Source: Parietaria judaica (lineage: Eukaryota > Streptophyta > Magnoliopsida > Rosales > Urticaceae). From it: a stretch of DNA of 64,000 nt. The DNA is taken from positions 25,572,001 through 25,636,000 of the forward strand of contig OX940869.1 of assembly GCA_954871525.1 (NCBI GenBank), written 5' to 3'. Positions 47,501 to 59,580 of this stretch are shown piece after piece (the first letter of the stretch is position 1; every line of letters starts with the position of its first letter). Below the pieces are notes generated by a model. That model ran no database searches. It had not been told where the DNA came from and worked only from the letters and a program-made list of their open reading frames with translations. A program made the position numbers and the translations under genes.

Positions 47501-50500
47501 GATGCGGACATGGAAGAGGTCATTGCAGCGGCCAAAGCTTCTAACGCTCACGAGTTCATCTCTAAGTTGCCTCTCGGTTATGACACGCAGGTTAGATCTT
47601 AAGACCCGGAAACTGGTATTTTAAAGTATTTTAAAATAGGCTCCGAACTTTTTTAATATTTCGAAATTCGGTATGGGCAGTACAAAAAAAAATTACATAT
47701 ACATTTGTTGGTTTTGAAACGATAAAAAATCAAAATCTAATAAATACCATTAAAAAAAAGCTATTATTTAGTAGTTAACTTCAATCTAAAAATATAACTT
47801 AAAGCTGATGCAATAAATTTTGTAACGGTAAATCTGGTTCTTTGTAAAGTTTAAACCACAATTGGTAAATACGATTCCTAATTTTCCATCCCAAATTACC
47901 GATTTTAAAACCGGTACCAGGAACCAAGAATCGTTATTCAAACCTATAAGCTATTGGTTTAAGTTGTAACACTACAAAAGTTCCAATCTTATAATAAAAA
48001 AGCGATATTTGCAGAAACTATCAAAGAAAAAAAAAAAACCTTTATATTCCTAGTTTATTCTTTTTTTGCACAAATTTTCAAAGATATAAAAAATCTTTGG
48101 CATAAGTAAATTTTCAAGACTTGAAGCTCCACGTGGTAAAGTACAATTTGTCCGTGTTTTCATTCATTTTGATCACGTTTCTACGCATTTCAACAGATGG
48201 TCAGTATTTAAATTTCAAACAAAGTCAACTTACGAACAGAGTGCAAAGTGCATCTTTCAAAACTTGTTTAACATATAATCCTACCCTAATTTCTAACTCA
48301 AATACGTATATACCTTATATTAGCTCATCTAAGCACCATTTTTGAACTTGCAGGTGGGCGAAAGAGGCGTTCAAATGTCCGGCGGGCAGAAGCAACGAAT
48401 AGCCATAGCCCGAGCTATCATAAAGCGCCCCCGAATCCTCCTCCTTGACGAAGCCACCAGTGCACTCGACTCCGAATCTGAACGCATTGTCCAAGAAGCC
48501 CTCGATAATGCCTCTGTTGGCCGCACAACCCTCGTCGTCGCCCACCGCCTCTCCACCATCCGAAATGCTGACACCATCGCCGTCGTCCAAGACGGGCAAG
48601 TCATGGAAAAAGGCTCGCACGACGAGCTAATTTCTCACCCCGAAGGCCTCTACACCTCCCTTGTCCGCCTCCAACAAACCCACAGACCAAATGTTGCATT
48701 GTCCTCGAGCCTCGACGTTGGCAACATTAGTAGCCGGAGGCTCTCGGCGCTGAGCCGGACAAGCTCGTCCCACTCGTCCCGAGTCCACTCGTTCCACATG
48801 GAGGACGTCATTGAGCAGAGACGAGCGACGAAAGCACCGGTGACGCCTTCGTTTCGGAGGCTGCTTGCGATGAACAAGCCGGAGTGGAAGCAGGCGAGCG
48901 TGGGGTGTGCGAGCGCGGCGATGTATGGGGGGATTCAGACAGGGTACTCAGTCGTTATGGGGTCGATGATCAACGTGTTCTTCATGACCGACCACGACGA
49001 GATCAAGAGACAGACCAGGAACTTCTCTCTCTTCTTTGTGGGGCTCGCGGTGTTCAGCTTCGTGGTCAGCATCTTCCAGCATTACAACTTCGCGTACATG
49101 GGAGAGTACTTGACCAAGAGGGTGCGCGAGAAAATGCTCGCCAAGATTTTGACGTTCGAGGTCGGGTGGTTCGATCGGGACGAGAACTCCACCGGTGCGG
49201 TTTGCTCGAGGCTTGACAAAGATGCCAATGTGGTGCGTGATTTGCTCTATTCCTTTAAATTAGGCTCAAAACCGGAATCCAGTACCGAATTCTTACATTT
49301 TCCGGCCCTCTCACGTTCTTCCGGATCCTCAAAAAGCAGACTCAATCCCAGTCTCGGCTGTGGAAAATCCGATTGTTTCAAGATCCAGGCATAGGAGATC
49401 GGGCTTGGGACTTGCTCGGCCAAGCTCAATTTTTAATATACAATAGTTAAAATAATAATTTCGATTAAATAATACTTCCGTCCCGTCCCAACTATACTAA
49501 AATTAACTATCTCATTATATACAAAATTTATGATCGTTAGGTTATTAATTTATCGAAGATATACTCACTATGTTTAATATTTATTTATAAGAAAAGAATA
49601 CGAAAAAATTAAAATATAATAATTTTAATTATGTAAAAATGATTTGCATGTCAACTTTATATCTATATATACAATATACTTATAGTCACGTACGAGTTTC
49701 TCAATTTTGTTGTTGTCTACGCAGGTGAGATCGCTAGTGGGCGATAGGATATCTCTTCTGGTGCAATCCTTCTCGGCGGTGAGCATCGCCTGCACGATCG
49801 GCCTCGTCATCGCTTGGAGGCTCGCGCTGGTCATGATCGCCATTCAACCCCTCATCATCCTCTGCTTCTACACTCGCCGCGTCCTACTCAGGAACACCTT
49901 GAAGAAGGCCGTCAAGTCCCAGGACCAGAGCAGCAAGCTCGCCGCCGAAGCCGTCTCCAACCTCCGCACCGTCACCGCCTTCTCGTCCCAGAACCGAATT
50001 CTAACGATGCTCGAGGCTGCGCAGGAAGCCCCCCGCCGTGAGGGCGCTCGGCAGTCGTGGCACGCCGGCCTCGGCCTCGGCTTCTCGCAGGGCATTGTGA
50101 TGTGCACGACGGCATTCACGTTCTGGTACGCCGGGAAGCTCATCGGCCAGGGACAGCTCTCCTCCAAAGCCATGTTCCAAACGTTCCTCATCTTGCTCAG
50201 CACCGGCTACGTCATCGCCGACGCGGGGAGCATGACGTCAGACCTCGCCAAAGGCGCCGACGCTGTGGCGTCGGTCTTCGCCGTGTTGGACCGGGACACT
50301 GAGATCGATCCTCAGAACCCCGAAGGCCACCGCCCTGAGGGAATCAAGGGCCTCGTGGAGCTTCGTGACGTGCATTTTGCTTACCCGGCGAGGCCAGACG
50401 TGGCCGTGTTCGAGAGCTTCTCGATGAGGATTGCGGCCGGGAAATCAACGGCGCTAGTGGGGCAGAGCGGGTCGGGGAAGTCGACCATCATCTCGCTGAT

Positions 50501-51095
50501 CGAGAGATTCTACGACCCGCTCAAAGGGGTGGTGAAAATCGACGGGAGAGACGTACGGTCATACCACCTTCAGGCGCTGCGGAGACACGTGGCTCTCGTG
50601 AGCCAAGAGCCTGCATTATTCTCCGGCACCATCAAGGACAACATAGCGTACGGGGCGTCCGGCGAGGTGAGCGAGGCGGAGATCGTGGAGGCAGCGAAAT
50701 CCGCGAACGCGCACGACTTCGTCGCGGGGCTGAAGGAAGGCTACGGCACGTTCTGCGGCGACAAGGGCGTGCAGCTCTCGGGCGGGCAGAAGCAGAGGAT
50801 CGCGATCGCGAGGGCGATTCTGAAGAACCCGGCGATCCTGCTGCTGGACGAGGCAACGAGCGCGCTGGACAGCGAATCGGAGGCGGTGGTGCAGGAGGCG
50901 TTGGAGCGCGTGATGGTGGGGAGGACGAGCGTGGTGGTGGCGCACAGGCTGAGCACGATACGGAACTGCGACACGATTGCGGTGTTGGATAAGGGCAAGC
51001 TTGTCGAGACCGGCTCTCACTCCGCTCTCTTGGCCAAAGGGCCCAAAGGAGCCTACTACTCTCTCGTCAACCTCCAGAGAGCATCGACTCAGTGA
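43512..51095 (+). CDS. ABCB (MDR/PGP) full transporter, gene 3 of the array
   Basis: Seven exons encode 1,231 aa: 43512-43724, 44836-44890, 44979-45157, 45534-45991, 47050-47590, 48354-49232 and 49725-51095. Exon lengths 2-5 are identical to gene 2 (55, 179, 458, 541), and all splice sites are GT-AG. The protein has two membrane domains and two ATPase domains. NBD1 carries [23 protein letters not shown] and [20 protein letters not shown]2 carries [20 protein letters not shown] and [13 protein letters not shown]. No defect is visible. The N-terminus starts M-G-K-K-K-D-E-S and is 7 residues shorter than gene 2. By family it is a plasma-membrane-type ABCB15/MDR-like exporter; the substrate cannot be inferred. 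The first 260 bp of exon 7 are identical to gene 2. Confidence 0.94.
46088..46490. mobile_element. Foldback MITE in intron 4 of ABCB gene 3
   Basis: The left end (TGGTGAAAGTCCTTATTTTA, then GTTATAAATAAGTCTTCAAG) is inverted relative to the right end. The right end is itself repeated about three times, with ACTTTCA...ACTAAAAATATAACAT blocks near 46330, 46400 and 46455. The element thus has one single and one tandemly amplified end. No clear target duplication is seen and no protein is encoded. Confidence 0.6.
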
Positions 51096-51419
51096 CGACG
51101 CCATCAACTAGCTTGACTAATGTAATTATTAAAGTTATTCAGCTAATAAATTCTGAATTGGTTATCAAGTAATTTCTTTTTCTCATTACTCAGTGTCGCC
51201 TAATTCAACTTAACAACCAATGTTCATTATACTAGAGTAGGTCCAAGTCCAGGAGCCGGAGATGACCAAAAAGTAAAAACAAATAAAAATAAACAAATTT
51301 ATAATTAATGATTGATACTGTCTCAAAATATATATTACATTATAGTTATACACTAATCTTCATTGGTGATTTTGTCAGTAATAATAAATGGTATACTAGA
51401 TTACTAATATAGCAATAAT
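51096..51419. other. 3' flank of ABCB gene 3
   Basis: 3' UTR and AT-rich spacer. It ends with GCAATAAT (51412-51419), the left target duplication of the following hAT-like element. Confidence 0.6.
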
Positions 51420-52216
51420 CAAGGTGTTAAATGCCGCTTGCCGATGCAGTTTCGCAATTTCTATTTTACGGGCATAACGCTTGCCGATCAGCATGCCGAC
51501 GGACAAATCGAAAAAAAAGGGCATTGCCGCATGCCGACAATACCTTATAAATTTCATGGGCATACCGCATGCCGATGAGGTTTTTAACAGAAATTCTGGA
51601 AAATATTTTTGAGTATTTAACCAAGATTTTAATATAAGTTCAAAATTACATTTGTTACAATAATAACTAACTACCTTATTAACTAATTAATCGACAATTT
51701 AACTATTCAATTAACTAATTAAGTAAATAATGAAGGTTAAACACTAAATTAAATAACTAACTAACTAATGAATAATTAACTAAGATAGTACCTAATTAAT
51801 TAATAATTCAACAATAAGATTCAAGGTAATCAACAATTATTCAAAAGATTTACACTACAAGGATTGGATTTGCGAGATCTAGAAGATAACAACTGTACTA
51901 ACACTAATACACAAGAATTATCCCCTAAAGTTCTAAAACACGGGTTTAACAAAAAAATCCGAAACGAACCTTCAAAAAAACCCTAAATCCGAACCTAGCA
52001 CGATGGGATTTCCATTAACATTTCCGCGGCAAATGAGGAAAATTACCTATGCATGTTCGGTTTTCCATGGAAGAATTGCGAAAATAGGCATTCCAACGAC
52101 ATGCCCGCGACATAAGGGAAAACAACATCAGCACTCGAGGGATATCGTACCGCATTTCCTCAACATTGGGCACGCCGTCGGCATGCCGACCGGTTTTCCT
52201 AAAATTTTACACCACG
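51420..52216. mobile_element. hAT-like non-autonomous element with GCATGCCGA subterminal repeats
   Basis: 797 bp. The ends are CAAGGTGTTAAATG on the left and, reversed, CGTGGTGTAAAATT on the right. A perfect 8-bp target duplication GCAATAAT flanks it (51412-51419, 52217-52224), the hallmark of hAT transposition. Within the first 170 bp the motif TGCCGA, often as GCATGCCGA, occurs several times, and it recurs as GGCATGCCGAC near the right end. Such subterminal repeats are transposase-binding sites in known hAT elements. The interior is AT-rich with TTAACTAA-type repetition. No transposase is present. Confidence 0.82.
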
Positions 52217-52224
52217 GCAATAAT

Positions 52225-52446
52225 GTATAATTGAAAACAAAAAACTAGATAAATAAAAAATGGACCTAAAGGTCCTGAATTAGACGATGTGTACAGAAAA
52301 AAAAAACATATAATATAAAAATACCTATCATCATGATATTGTATCTACAAACTTTGTGTGAGAGGTAAAACTTACAGTTTCAAAGCTATGTCTTTGAATA
52401 GCGTGGGTTGTTTTTAAAATAATTGTTATATGTATTTTTCGTAACA
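52225..52446. other. AT-rich spacer
   Basis: Short non-coding spacer between the hAT-like element and the family A LTR. Confidence 0.5.
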
Positions 52447-53394
52447 TATAAAAATTGAACCCCTTTTAGCAAAAAGTCAAAGCCCATCGACAAAAGTCAA
52501 AGCCCACCGGCGAAGTCAAAGACCAGAGGCCGACGAACCAAGACATTGGCGAGGCCCGGAGTCAAAACGTCGAAGAAGACGAAGTCCCCGACGAACCCGG
52601 GCTGACGAAGTACCATGGCCGACGAAGCCGACGAGGTACTATGGCCGACGAGGTACTGTTAAGGTCGGATTTGGTCAAATCCATCCTCAACACAACTCGT
52701 GTCGTTTTGTCCATAAACGACATGAGGGGTGGCGAGAAAGTTCATCACCCGAGGGGGATTATCCCCGAAGAGGAACATCCCCGAGGAAGAATGCCCCCGA
52801 GGAGGCTCATCCGCGAGGAGACGCAGCCACGTGAAAGCAAGCTGCGATGAAGCGTCCAATCGCACTCGACGAGGAATTTCGTCATGATGATTGTGCAGGG
52901 CCGAATGACCATTGACGAGATGTGCATTTAATGCGGCCGACCTACTCACTCGATGAAAACACCAGCGACGAGGCTTGCAGGGCCGAATAACGGCTGACAG
53001 GATGCGCATTTAATATGGCGCACCTACCCATAACGGCAGCCTGCTCAGAAGTGACATAAAGCGGGGATTGACCATGCTGCCCTCAAATCACGCCAGAAAG
53101 CGAATGATTAAAGAGAAAAAAGGCGGGAAAGATGCGAGGGGAAGGCATTGTAAACTCTATAAAAGGCAAGATAAGCCTCATTTGTAAGGTTGGGAAAAAT
53201 AGAGAAAAAAGGCCCGGGAAGAGAAAAGGAATTCTTGTAATAGAAAAGGCTAAGGAAACAGAGAAAACTTTAGGCTTATGATCCTTCATCTGTCCAGCTA
53301 TTCAACGAAAGAAAACCGAGCTCATTTCGGAAAATATAATAAAAACAGAGATATTCATCAATTGTTGTAGTTTATTTGTTATTTGGTGATTATC

Positions 53395-55997
53395 TGTTGG
53401 AAATCACGTCTAGGATTCCGTGTAAATTATCACGAATTATACCTCCAAACCGTCCGGGTAACATTTAAAAAATTATTTTAAAGCGGAAAAACTTGTTATC
53501 CGTTAAACGGTCCGGATATCGGATAATAACCATATACCAAGATCTGATAAATATTATGTAATTTAATATTCATAAATCATTATTAATAAACTAATCATAA
53601 TAGGAAATAAATAGAAAGCAGTAAATGGTTGCATTTATTAACCCAATGCATAAGGCCGTACCTCTTATGACGACTTCCGGCTGCGCGTTCTGAATCGGGC
53701 AGGGCTCCGCCGGTGCTGAGGGAAACTCCCGTGATCTTCCGGGATATTCTCCTGGAATCCTCGTACCGAAGCGTGGGCTTCGCCGGCAGGACTCCGTCGC
53801 AAAATTTTAACTGATGGTTCTTTTTAAGCTTCCAGAGAAATAGTCTCCTAAGCCGAACCAGAAAAGAGAGATCAGAGAAAAATTCGCAGACCCTGAGGGA
53901 GAGGGAGAGTTCGAATTTTTCTCTGGGAAAAGGTGTGTAAAATGTGTAGAATGAGCCTCCTATTTATAGGCTCAAATCGTAACCGAATTGGAGAATTTCC
54001 CTCCCTAATTTCGAATTTCTTATAATTAAATATAATTAATTATCTTAATCCAATGGTCCAGATTTAATCTCATCTAAATCCAATGGATATAATTAATTAG
54101 GGATTTAATTAAATAAGAAAGATTTGGATAAATCAAAAATCCAATCTTATCTTCTTATCTTTATAAAATTCGAATTATCATATATATTTATAATAAAATT
54201 CGAATTATTATTATCTAGATCCAACGGTTGTGATAAATCTTTAAACCGATCTAATGGATCAAATTAGTTTAGGATAAAATCAAATATAAAAAGATTTATT
54301 AAAAACAGTTTCGATTTTATCCTTAACCTATAATTCGAAAATTATATAAATATATATAATTAATTAATTTCCAATCCGACGGTAAAGATTAAATCTTAGA
54401 CCGATCTAACGGATATAATTAATTAACCAAATTCGAAAAATGAAACTTGGTTGCCAAGTTATTAAATTCGAATTTATCAATATCCTAATCCAACGGTTGA
54501 TATTAAATCATAACCGATCCAATGGATTAAATTGATTTTAGGGATTTGCCAAGATACCAAAACATTTGGTACTTATGCCGCAAATATGGAAAGACCAAAT
54601 CATGTTATTCGAATTGGCTAGGGTTTCATACTATGAAACCCTAATTCGAATTTACACATATAAATATATATTTTTATTTATTAATATAAATCTATTAATT
54701 ATTAATTAATTATTAATAACATATTAATAATTAAATCCAAATAATTAAATTATATTAATATTTCCTTATCTCAATATCACACATTAAAATGTCATGGTGC
54801 CACACCAGCATTTAAATTCGTTTTATCAGTTAATTCTAAATTCTAACTTTCTTTTATCAGTTAATTTCGTGTACCAAAATATGGTACTTTTGCCACGCTA
54901 ACGATAAAACTATCTGACGTCTGCCACAGACCTTTCAGTTTTATAAGTCAAGCCAAATGATTAAACATTATCCAGAATGTATTTTAATCACGTACGTATC
55001 ATCCGTTACGGAGCTATCCTGGGGACCATGGACCCGTATCACTTAAACTCCAACGAACTGCTAGTTGTTCGTCAAACCTCGAAGTGATTCCACTATAGAC
55101 CCGAGGCTGTACTTTTTAGTGATACGGTATATATTATTCCCTTTATAACAGCAGGGTGTCCATTGATACAATCAAATTCGGGTTATTGATCTTTCACTTG
55201 ATGATCCACACACGAGCAGGCGGTTTCTACCGTTATGCCCCTCATTGCATTTTCATCCTTGACTCAGTCAGTAATATTATGAGTAACCCACTTATGGTTT
55301 CGATTCATAAGTTGCGCACGGGTTCCTCTCACTTCTCACCACCGACAATCAAGGGAATCATCATCACTCTGAAGAGAGCTGTGTGATGCCCATGTCTATG
55401 ACCAAGCTACCCTTACTGCTGACTATCATGTTCCCAAAATAATAGTGTTGGGAACAGCGGTAATATTTCGTGTTCTTTAACGGTTAAATCAAAGAACAAT
55501 CAAGCCAGCAGTTTGGACTCAAGATCACTCAGGACTTAGATCGAATATCCATTTGATCATCTACTAGTGACTCAACTCCAAGTTATCAGTGACGGTCTTA
55601 TATGATAACTTCCGGAGTTTAAGTTAGGTCCAGTCCAGTATGAAGACACTTCATACTTAATGCACTTCTAGTGAGTGTGACACACACAAAATCCAGAATA
55701 GGATTGTCACTTAGTCACATTAATGACCTTATACGATTAATGGGCTCCCACCCAGTTAATCAGGTCACGGATATTTTAAGTTCATTTATTATGATTATTA
55801 ATTCTTCTTCACATTGACTCTGTTGTGATAATAATTCATAATTGCATCCTTTATGAACTAAGGAATCAAACATTCTATTTTACTCTACCAGAAACTATAA
55901 TAAGATTAACATAATAAGTATCATCTTTATTCAACGACTTGTCATAATCTTTTACAAATGGATAAAATATCTTGTTTAAGGACACATATGTCCAACA
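53395..55997 (-). repeat. Solo copia LTR, 2.6 kb, with TTATC target duplication
   Basis: Plus-strand ends are TGTTGGAAATC and GTCCAACA. It is flanked by identical TTATC (53390-53394, 55998-56002). It is homologous in reverse to the LTR at 13127-15871 along its whole length. Shared features include the start ATATGTCC, the ACTTCCGGCTGCGCG block, the CCTATTTATAGG promoter region (about 53958-53969) and the four paired ATCCAACGGT...CCGATC motifs (54040-54530). No internal domain is present, so it arose by recombination between the two LTRs of a former full element. Short ORFs inside are chance. Confidence 0.92.
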
Positions 55998-56621
55998 TTA
56001 TCTTTGTGACTGGAAAAGGGCGGTGAAAATCGCCCTCTACAGGTACCTTGGCCGACGAAGCCGGCGAGGTACCATGACCGACGAAGCTGGCCTGACGAAG
56101 TACCTTTCCTGACAAGGTGACAAGGCCGACGAGGTACCATCACCTGACAAAGACCTTGGTCTTACAAGCATCCACGTCACAGCTTGACGGAGGAATAGCT
56201 TACAATTATTTCACATGACAAGGAGATCCGAGCTCACAAAGATCCCTGGAAAATCCTCCAGATTCCCCCGGATTCAACATACGAACTCCCGGACAACCAG
56301 AAGACATCGAGGACGAATCAAGAAGCAACGACAAGCCCTCCGACAGGGCTAGGAGCCGCGGCCAAGACCCTCCATGCAAGGGAGAAATTCGCAGGCCCCT
56401 AGAAGTGCAATTTCAGGGAATTGGTTTTCCTATAAATAGGAGTCTTCCCCTCCTCATTTCCACACTCACTCACAGCTTTCTCCAGAGCTTCTCTCTTTAG
56501 CTTTCTCTCTCTAAAAAATCATCCACTCTTATAGGAGGAAGGACTTGAATAAAAGCTGAGATCGTTCTAGAAGTAGAGTCTCAGCCTCGACAAGAGAAGT
56601 TGTTCGACGAGTCAACATGAA

Positions 56622-56971
56622 GCATCTCTCGTCGGGATAAGACCCTCGTCACAACGAGCTCGCCTACACTGACGAGGTCGACAAAGAAGGAGCATCCCTC
56701 GTCGGGATAAGGCCCTCGTCACAACGAGCTCGCCTACACTGACGAGGTCGACAAAGAAGGAGCATCCCTCGTCGGGATAAGGCCCTCGTCACAACGAGCT
56801 CGCCTACACTGACCAGGTCGACAAAGAAGGAGGAACCCTTATCGGGATAAGACCCTCGTCACAACGAGCTCGCCTACACTGACAAGGTCGACAAAGAAGG
56901 AGGATCCCTCATCGGGATAAGGCCCTCGTCACAACGAGCTCGCCTACACTGGCGGGGTTGACAAAGAACAT
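56622..56971. repeat. 70-bp tandem repeat, 5 copies
   Basis: Units start at 56622, 56692, 56762, 56832 and 56902. Each has TCGGGATAAG, then CACAACGAGCTCGCCTACAC and GGTCGACAAAGAAGGA. The first three are nearly identical and the last two more diverged. The unit length is not a multiple of three, so a coding role is unlikely. The array lies downstream of the TATAAATA box of the LTR-like element. Confidence 0.92.
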
Positions 56972-57472
56972 CTCACGCCGGTAATACCTGGCCACCTGGC
57001 CAAGGGTCACCCCCGCGCCGCCAACATCGGCACTTTCGACGAGTCAAACCACATCGTCAGTCACCCACCATTTATCACTAACCCCGAACTACGTGGGACC
57101 TTAGTCTCTTAAATTGAGATACGTAGGCACGGGCCCCATCTACCCTTTTTTGCAGGTCTTCCCTCGCCGAAGGAGCTCGCCAAGGAAGGGAAATCACGAA
57201 GAATCATAGCTCAGAGCTTCATCAAGACCGGACTTTTCCCCGACAAGGAGCTTCGCCAAGATACGGACTTCGCCCCCACGAAGGAAATTCGCCGAGGATC
57301 GCCAAGGACAGCCCGGAGACTCATCCAAGACGACAGACTCGCCTCCAGCTTTGACGACCATTAGTCAACCCACGTTGACTCAACATTCAATTATCCAGGT
57401 GTTCAGCGGGTCTAACACGCGACCCGAGCCTTGGATCCGACTCTAAGTTAAAGCCATTTTTATGCATTAACA

Positions 57473-57789
57473 ATAATAATAAAAAATTCGTCCCTAAGTC
57501 TGGGTGACACGAGCCACCCCAAAACGGGACTGGGTCCACCCAAGTCACCCCGCACAGAGAAAAGAGAGGACGTTCAATGAGACACGATAAAAAAACTCTC
57601 TGACCTTTGGCGTAACGTACTCTTCTCTAAATGACTTCTCAAATTTTTTGATGCGGGTGATTGGGCTAGTGTTCACATGGAAGGATTATGCACTATCCAT
57701 CTCGCCTCAGCTATTAAAAGCACGCGAATCTCCTACACATGAGAGGTTTTTCGGGCCCAAAAAAGTAAGAGAGAAACCTCATCTACGAC
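57473..57789. other. Intergenic spacer
   Basis: No gene seen. It ends in TCTACGAC (57782-57789), the left duplication of the next hAT-like element. Confidence 0.5.
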
Positions 57790-58176
57790 CACGGCCGGTT
57801 CTAAGTTTTCGGTGGCCCTAGGCGAAATAAAAATTGGTGTCTTAAATAAAAAAAAATGGATTGAGTTTCTGAAGTTTTTGAGAAGAAGAAGAAGGCGTGT
57901 GATTATTTAGAGAATGAATTATATAAGTATTTTAATGTAAAAGTTTTAACAAATATAAAATAACATCAGCTTGAAATTAAAAGGGGCCAATTGAGCAAAA
58001 TTGAAAACGTGAATGTATGGGCCCATTTGTAAATAAATTAGACAAAACACAAGTCGGCAAGCAAAAAAAATTATCTATGAAAGGCTACCGAACAAACATA
58101 TTGAGCCTCTGAAAAAGTTAAAAAAATTTGGGCCTAAGGCCTGGGCCTTGTGTGCCTTAGCCCAAATCTGGTCCTG
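57790..58176. mobile_element. Short hAT-like MITE with perfect 8-bp duplication
   Basis: 387 bp. Left end CACGGCCGGTTCTAAG; right end, reversed, CAGGACCAGATTTGGG. Identical TCTACGAC flanks it (57782-57789, 58177-58184). The GGCCCTAGGCGAAAT block just inside the left end resembles the CCTAGG blocks of the 38128-38927 element, so the two may be distant relatives. Confidence 0.82.
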
Positions 58177-58184
58177 TCTACGAC

Positions 58185-59580
58185 TCTCGTAAAGGGGTAG
58201 AATCTTGTCCCTCCCTTCAGGTGACCCTTGCAAACGAATGTCAGTTGGAGAAAAAGAGTGAACAGTTGGCCTTTTATGAGGATCCCGACTAGCGAGACAG
58301 CCTCAACACGAGCAAATAACTTCCTTAGGAATAAGCCTCAACACGAGCAGATAACTTCCTTAGGAATAAGCCTCCCTCGCCTCCCCACTGTCCAAGCATT
58401 GTTGTTCTTAAGATTTACCATTTTTTCTCATTTGAAGACTCTAATCCTTCTTATGTAAACTAATTTCCTCCCTCCCTTCTCATTTAAGACTCTCCGGATC
58501 ATCTACTACATAACTCCATTCTATAATATTTAGAAAAAGTCACAATGAGATGACTTATAGAAAGTGATGGAGCCAACATTTTAACATAAAAGAGGCACCG
58601 ATCAAAAGCACTATGATAACATATAAGAAAATCATATTTTTCATGATAAAAATAAATATAATCTCACTAACGACAATAACCGGCAAATAAATAAGAGACA
58701 AGAATTCCATAATGAAGAGGCAAAGAAACTTACACAGTCAGATTGTCGGCGTTACGCGCAAAATAGTAATCTAACGAATTTAACGGAAGCTCGGTCCAGT
58801 CACGCAAAACAAAAATCTGACGAATTTGGCCATTCCGAGGGTCTAAGACAGAGAGATAGAGAACCACGATGGTTGTGTTCGGAGATGGCGAGCGGGAAAA
58901 TAATTTAAAAATCGACCATCGACGAGACAAATAACCAAGAGTCCAAGACGGAGAAACCAAAAATCACACCTGCGTTCCAAGACGATGGGAGAGCAAGGCC
59001 CATAGTGAGTCCCCCTCCCTCCCTCCCTCCATCACAGTTATAGAGTAGACACTTGTTAAAATGTCACTCGCCTTATCTTGTTCCATTGAGATGCTTTATT
59101 CCCACTCTCTTAGGAAATTAGTCTCCGACCAAAAATGGAGTCTAACTAGCGGAAAGCCCATAACTAATGAAGGCACAAAAATAGGTAGCGAAAAGCCCAT
59201 GGATATATAAATGAAAAGCCCAACTCGGCCCAAATAAAATGGAACCCCTAAATAACACCACTCACTCAACACAATATAGGCAAGCAAACCCCAACACAAG
59301 CCATTCTCACTCACCCAATCTTTATTCCTCTTCCGATTTTTAAACTCCGACTTCGACACTTCCACGTCAGCATTTTAAAATAATTTTAATTTTAATTATA
59401 ATTTCAATTTAGCAGTTTAATTTAACATAACTCAGCAGTAGCCAAAGGAGATTAAAAGGTTGTATTGTCACGGTCATTCTCTTCGATTTTCAATTTCCTC
59501 TCTCTCTCTGCGATCAACCCCTTCCGGGAGATCTGTTTGCCTCCTTTTCCCGAGAAAATCCTCGCTTTTCTCCCCCCGGA
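58185..59580 (+). other. Spacer, promoter region and 5' UTR of the SIN3-like gene
   Basis: No other gene is supported. A 35-bp direct duplication (units starting CCTCAACACGAGCA at 58301 and 58336) and a CCCTCCCTCCCTCC run near 59012-59030 are present. The last 130 bp before the ATG are rich in CT (for example CCTCTCTCTCTCTGCG), a common leader composition for plant housekeeping genes. No clear TATA box is seen. Confidence 0.5.

Larger units (their letters stand above)
52447..57472 (+). repeat. LTR-like element (family A), interrupted by a solo LTR
   Basis: Plus-strand relative of 23274-24669. The right end TTTTTATGCATTAACA (57472) matches TGTTAATGCGTAAAAA of that copy in reverse, and the left end resembles its other terminus (GACTTT and GGGGCCCAAATTTT-like blocks). 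Without the nested solo LTR (53395-55997) it is about 2.4 kb. It has promoter-like CTATAAAAGGC (about 53158) and CCTATAAATAGGAG (about 56431), a 70-bp tandem array (56622-56971) and a leader block GAGATACGTAGGCACG near 57117. No gag or pol is present, so it is a solo LTR or a composite of LTR pieces. The left boundary and any target duplication are uncertain. Confidence 0.6.

Noticed and set aside
52641..53289. ORFs on both strands within the family A LTR
   Set aside because: Open frames on both strands in GC-rich LTR DNA with GACGAAGCC-type repeats are expected by chance.
55156..55386. 76-codon ORF inside the solo LTR
   Set aside because: The homologous stretch of the LTR at 13127-15871 does not keep this frame as a gene; it is non-coding LTR sequence.
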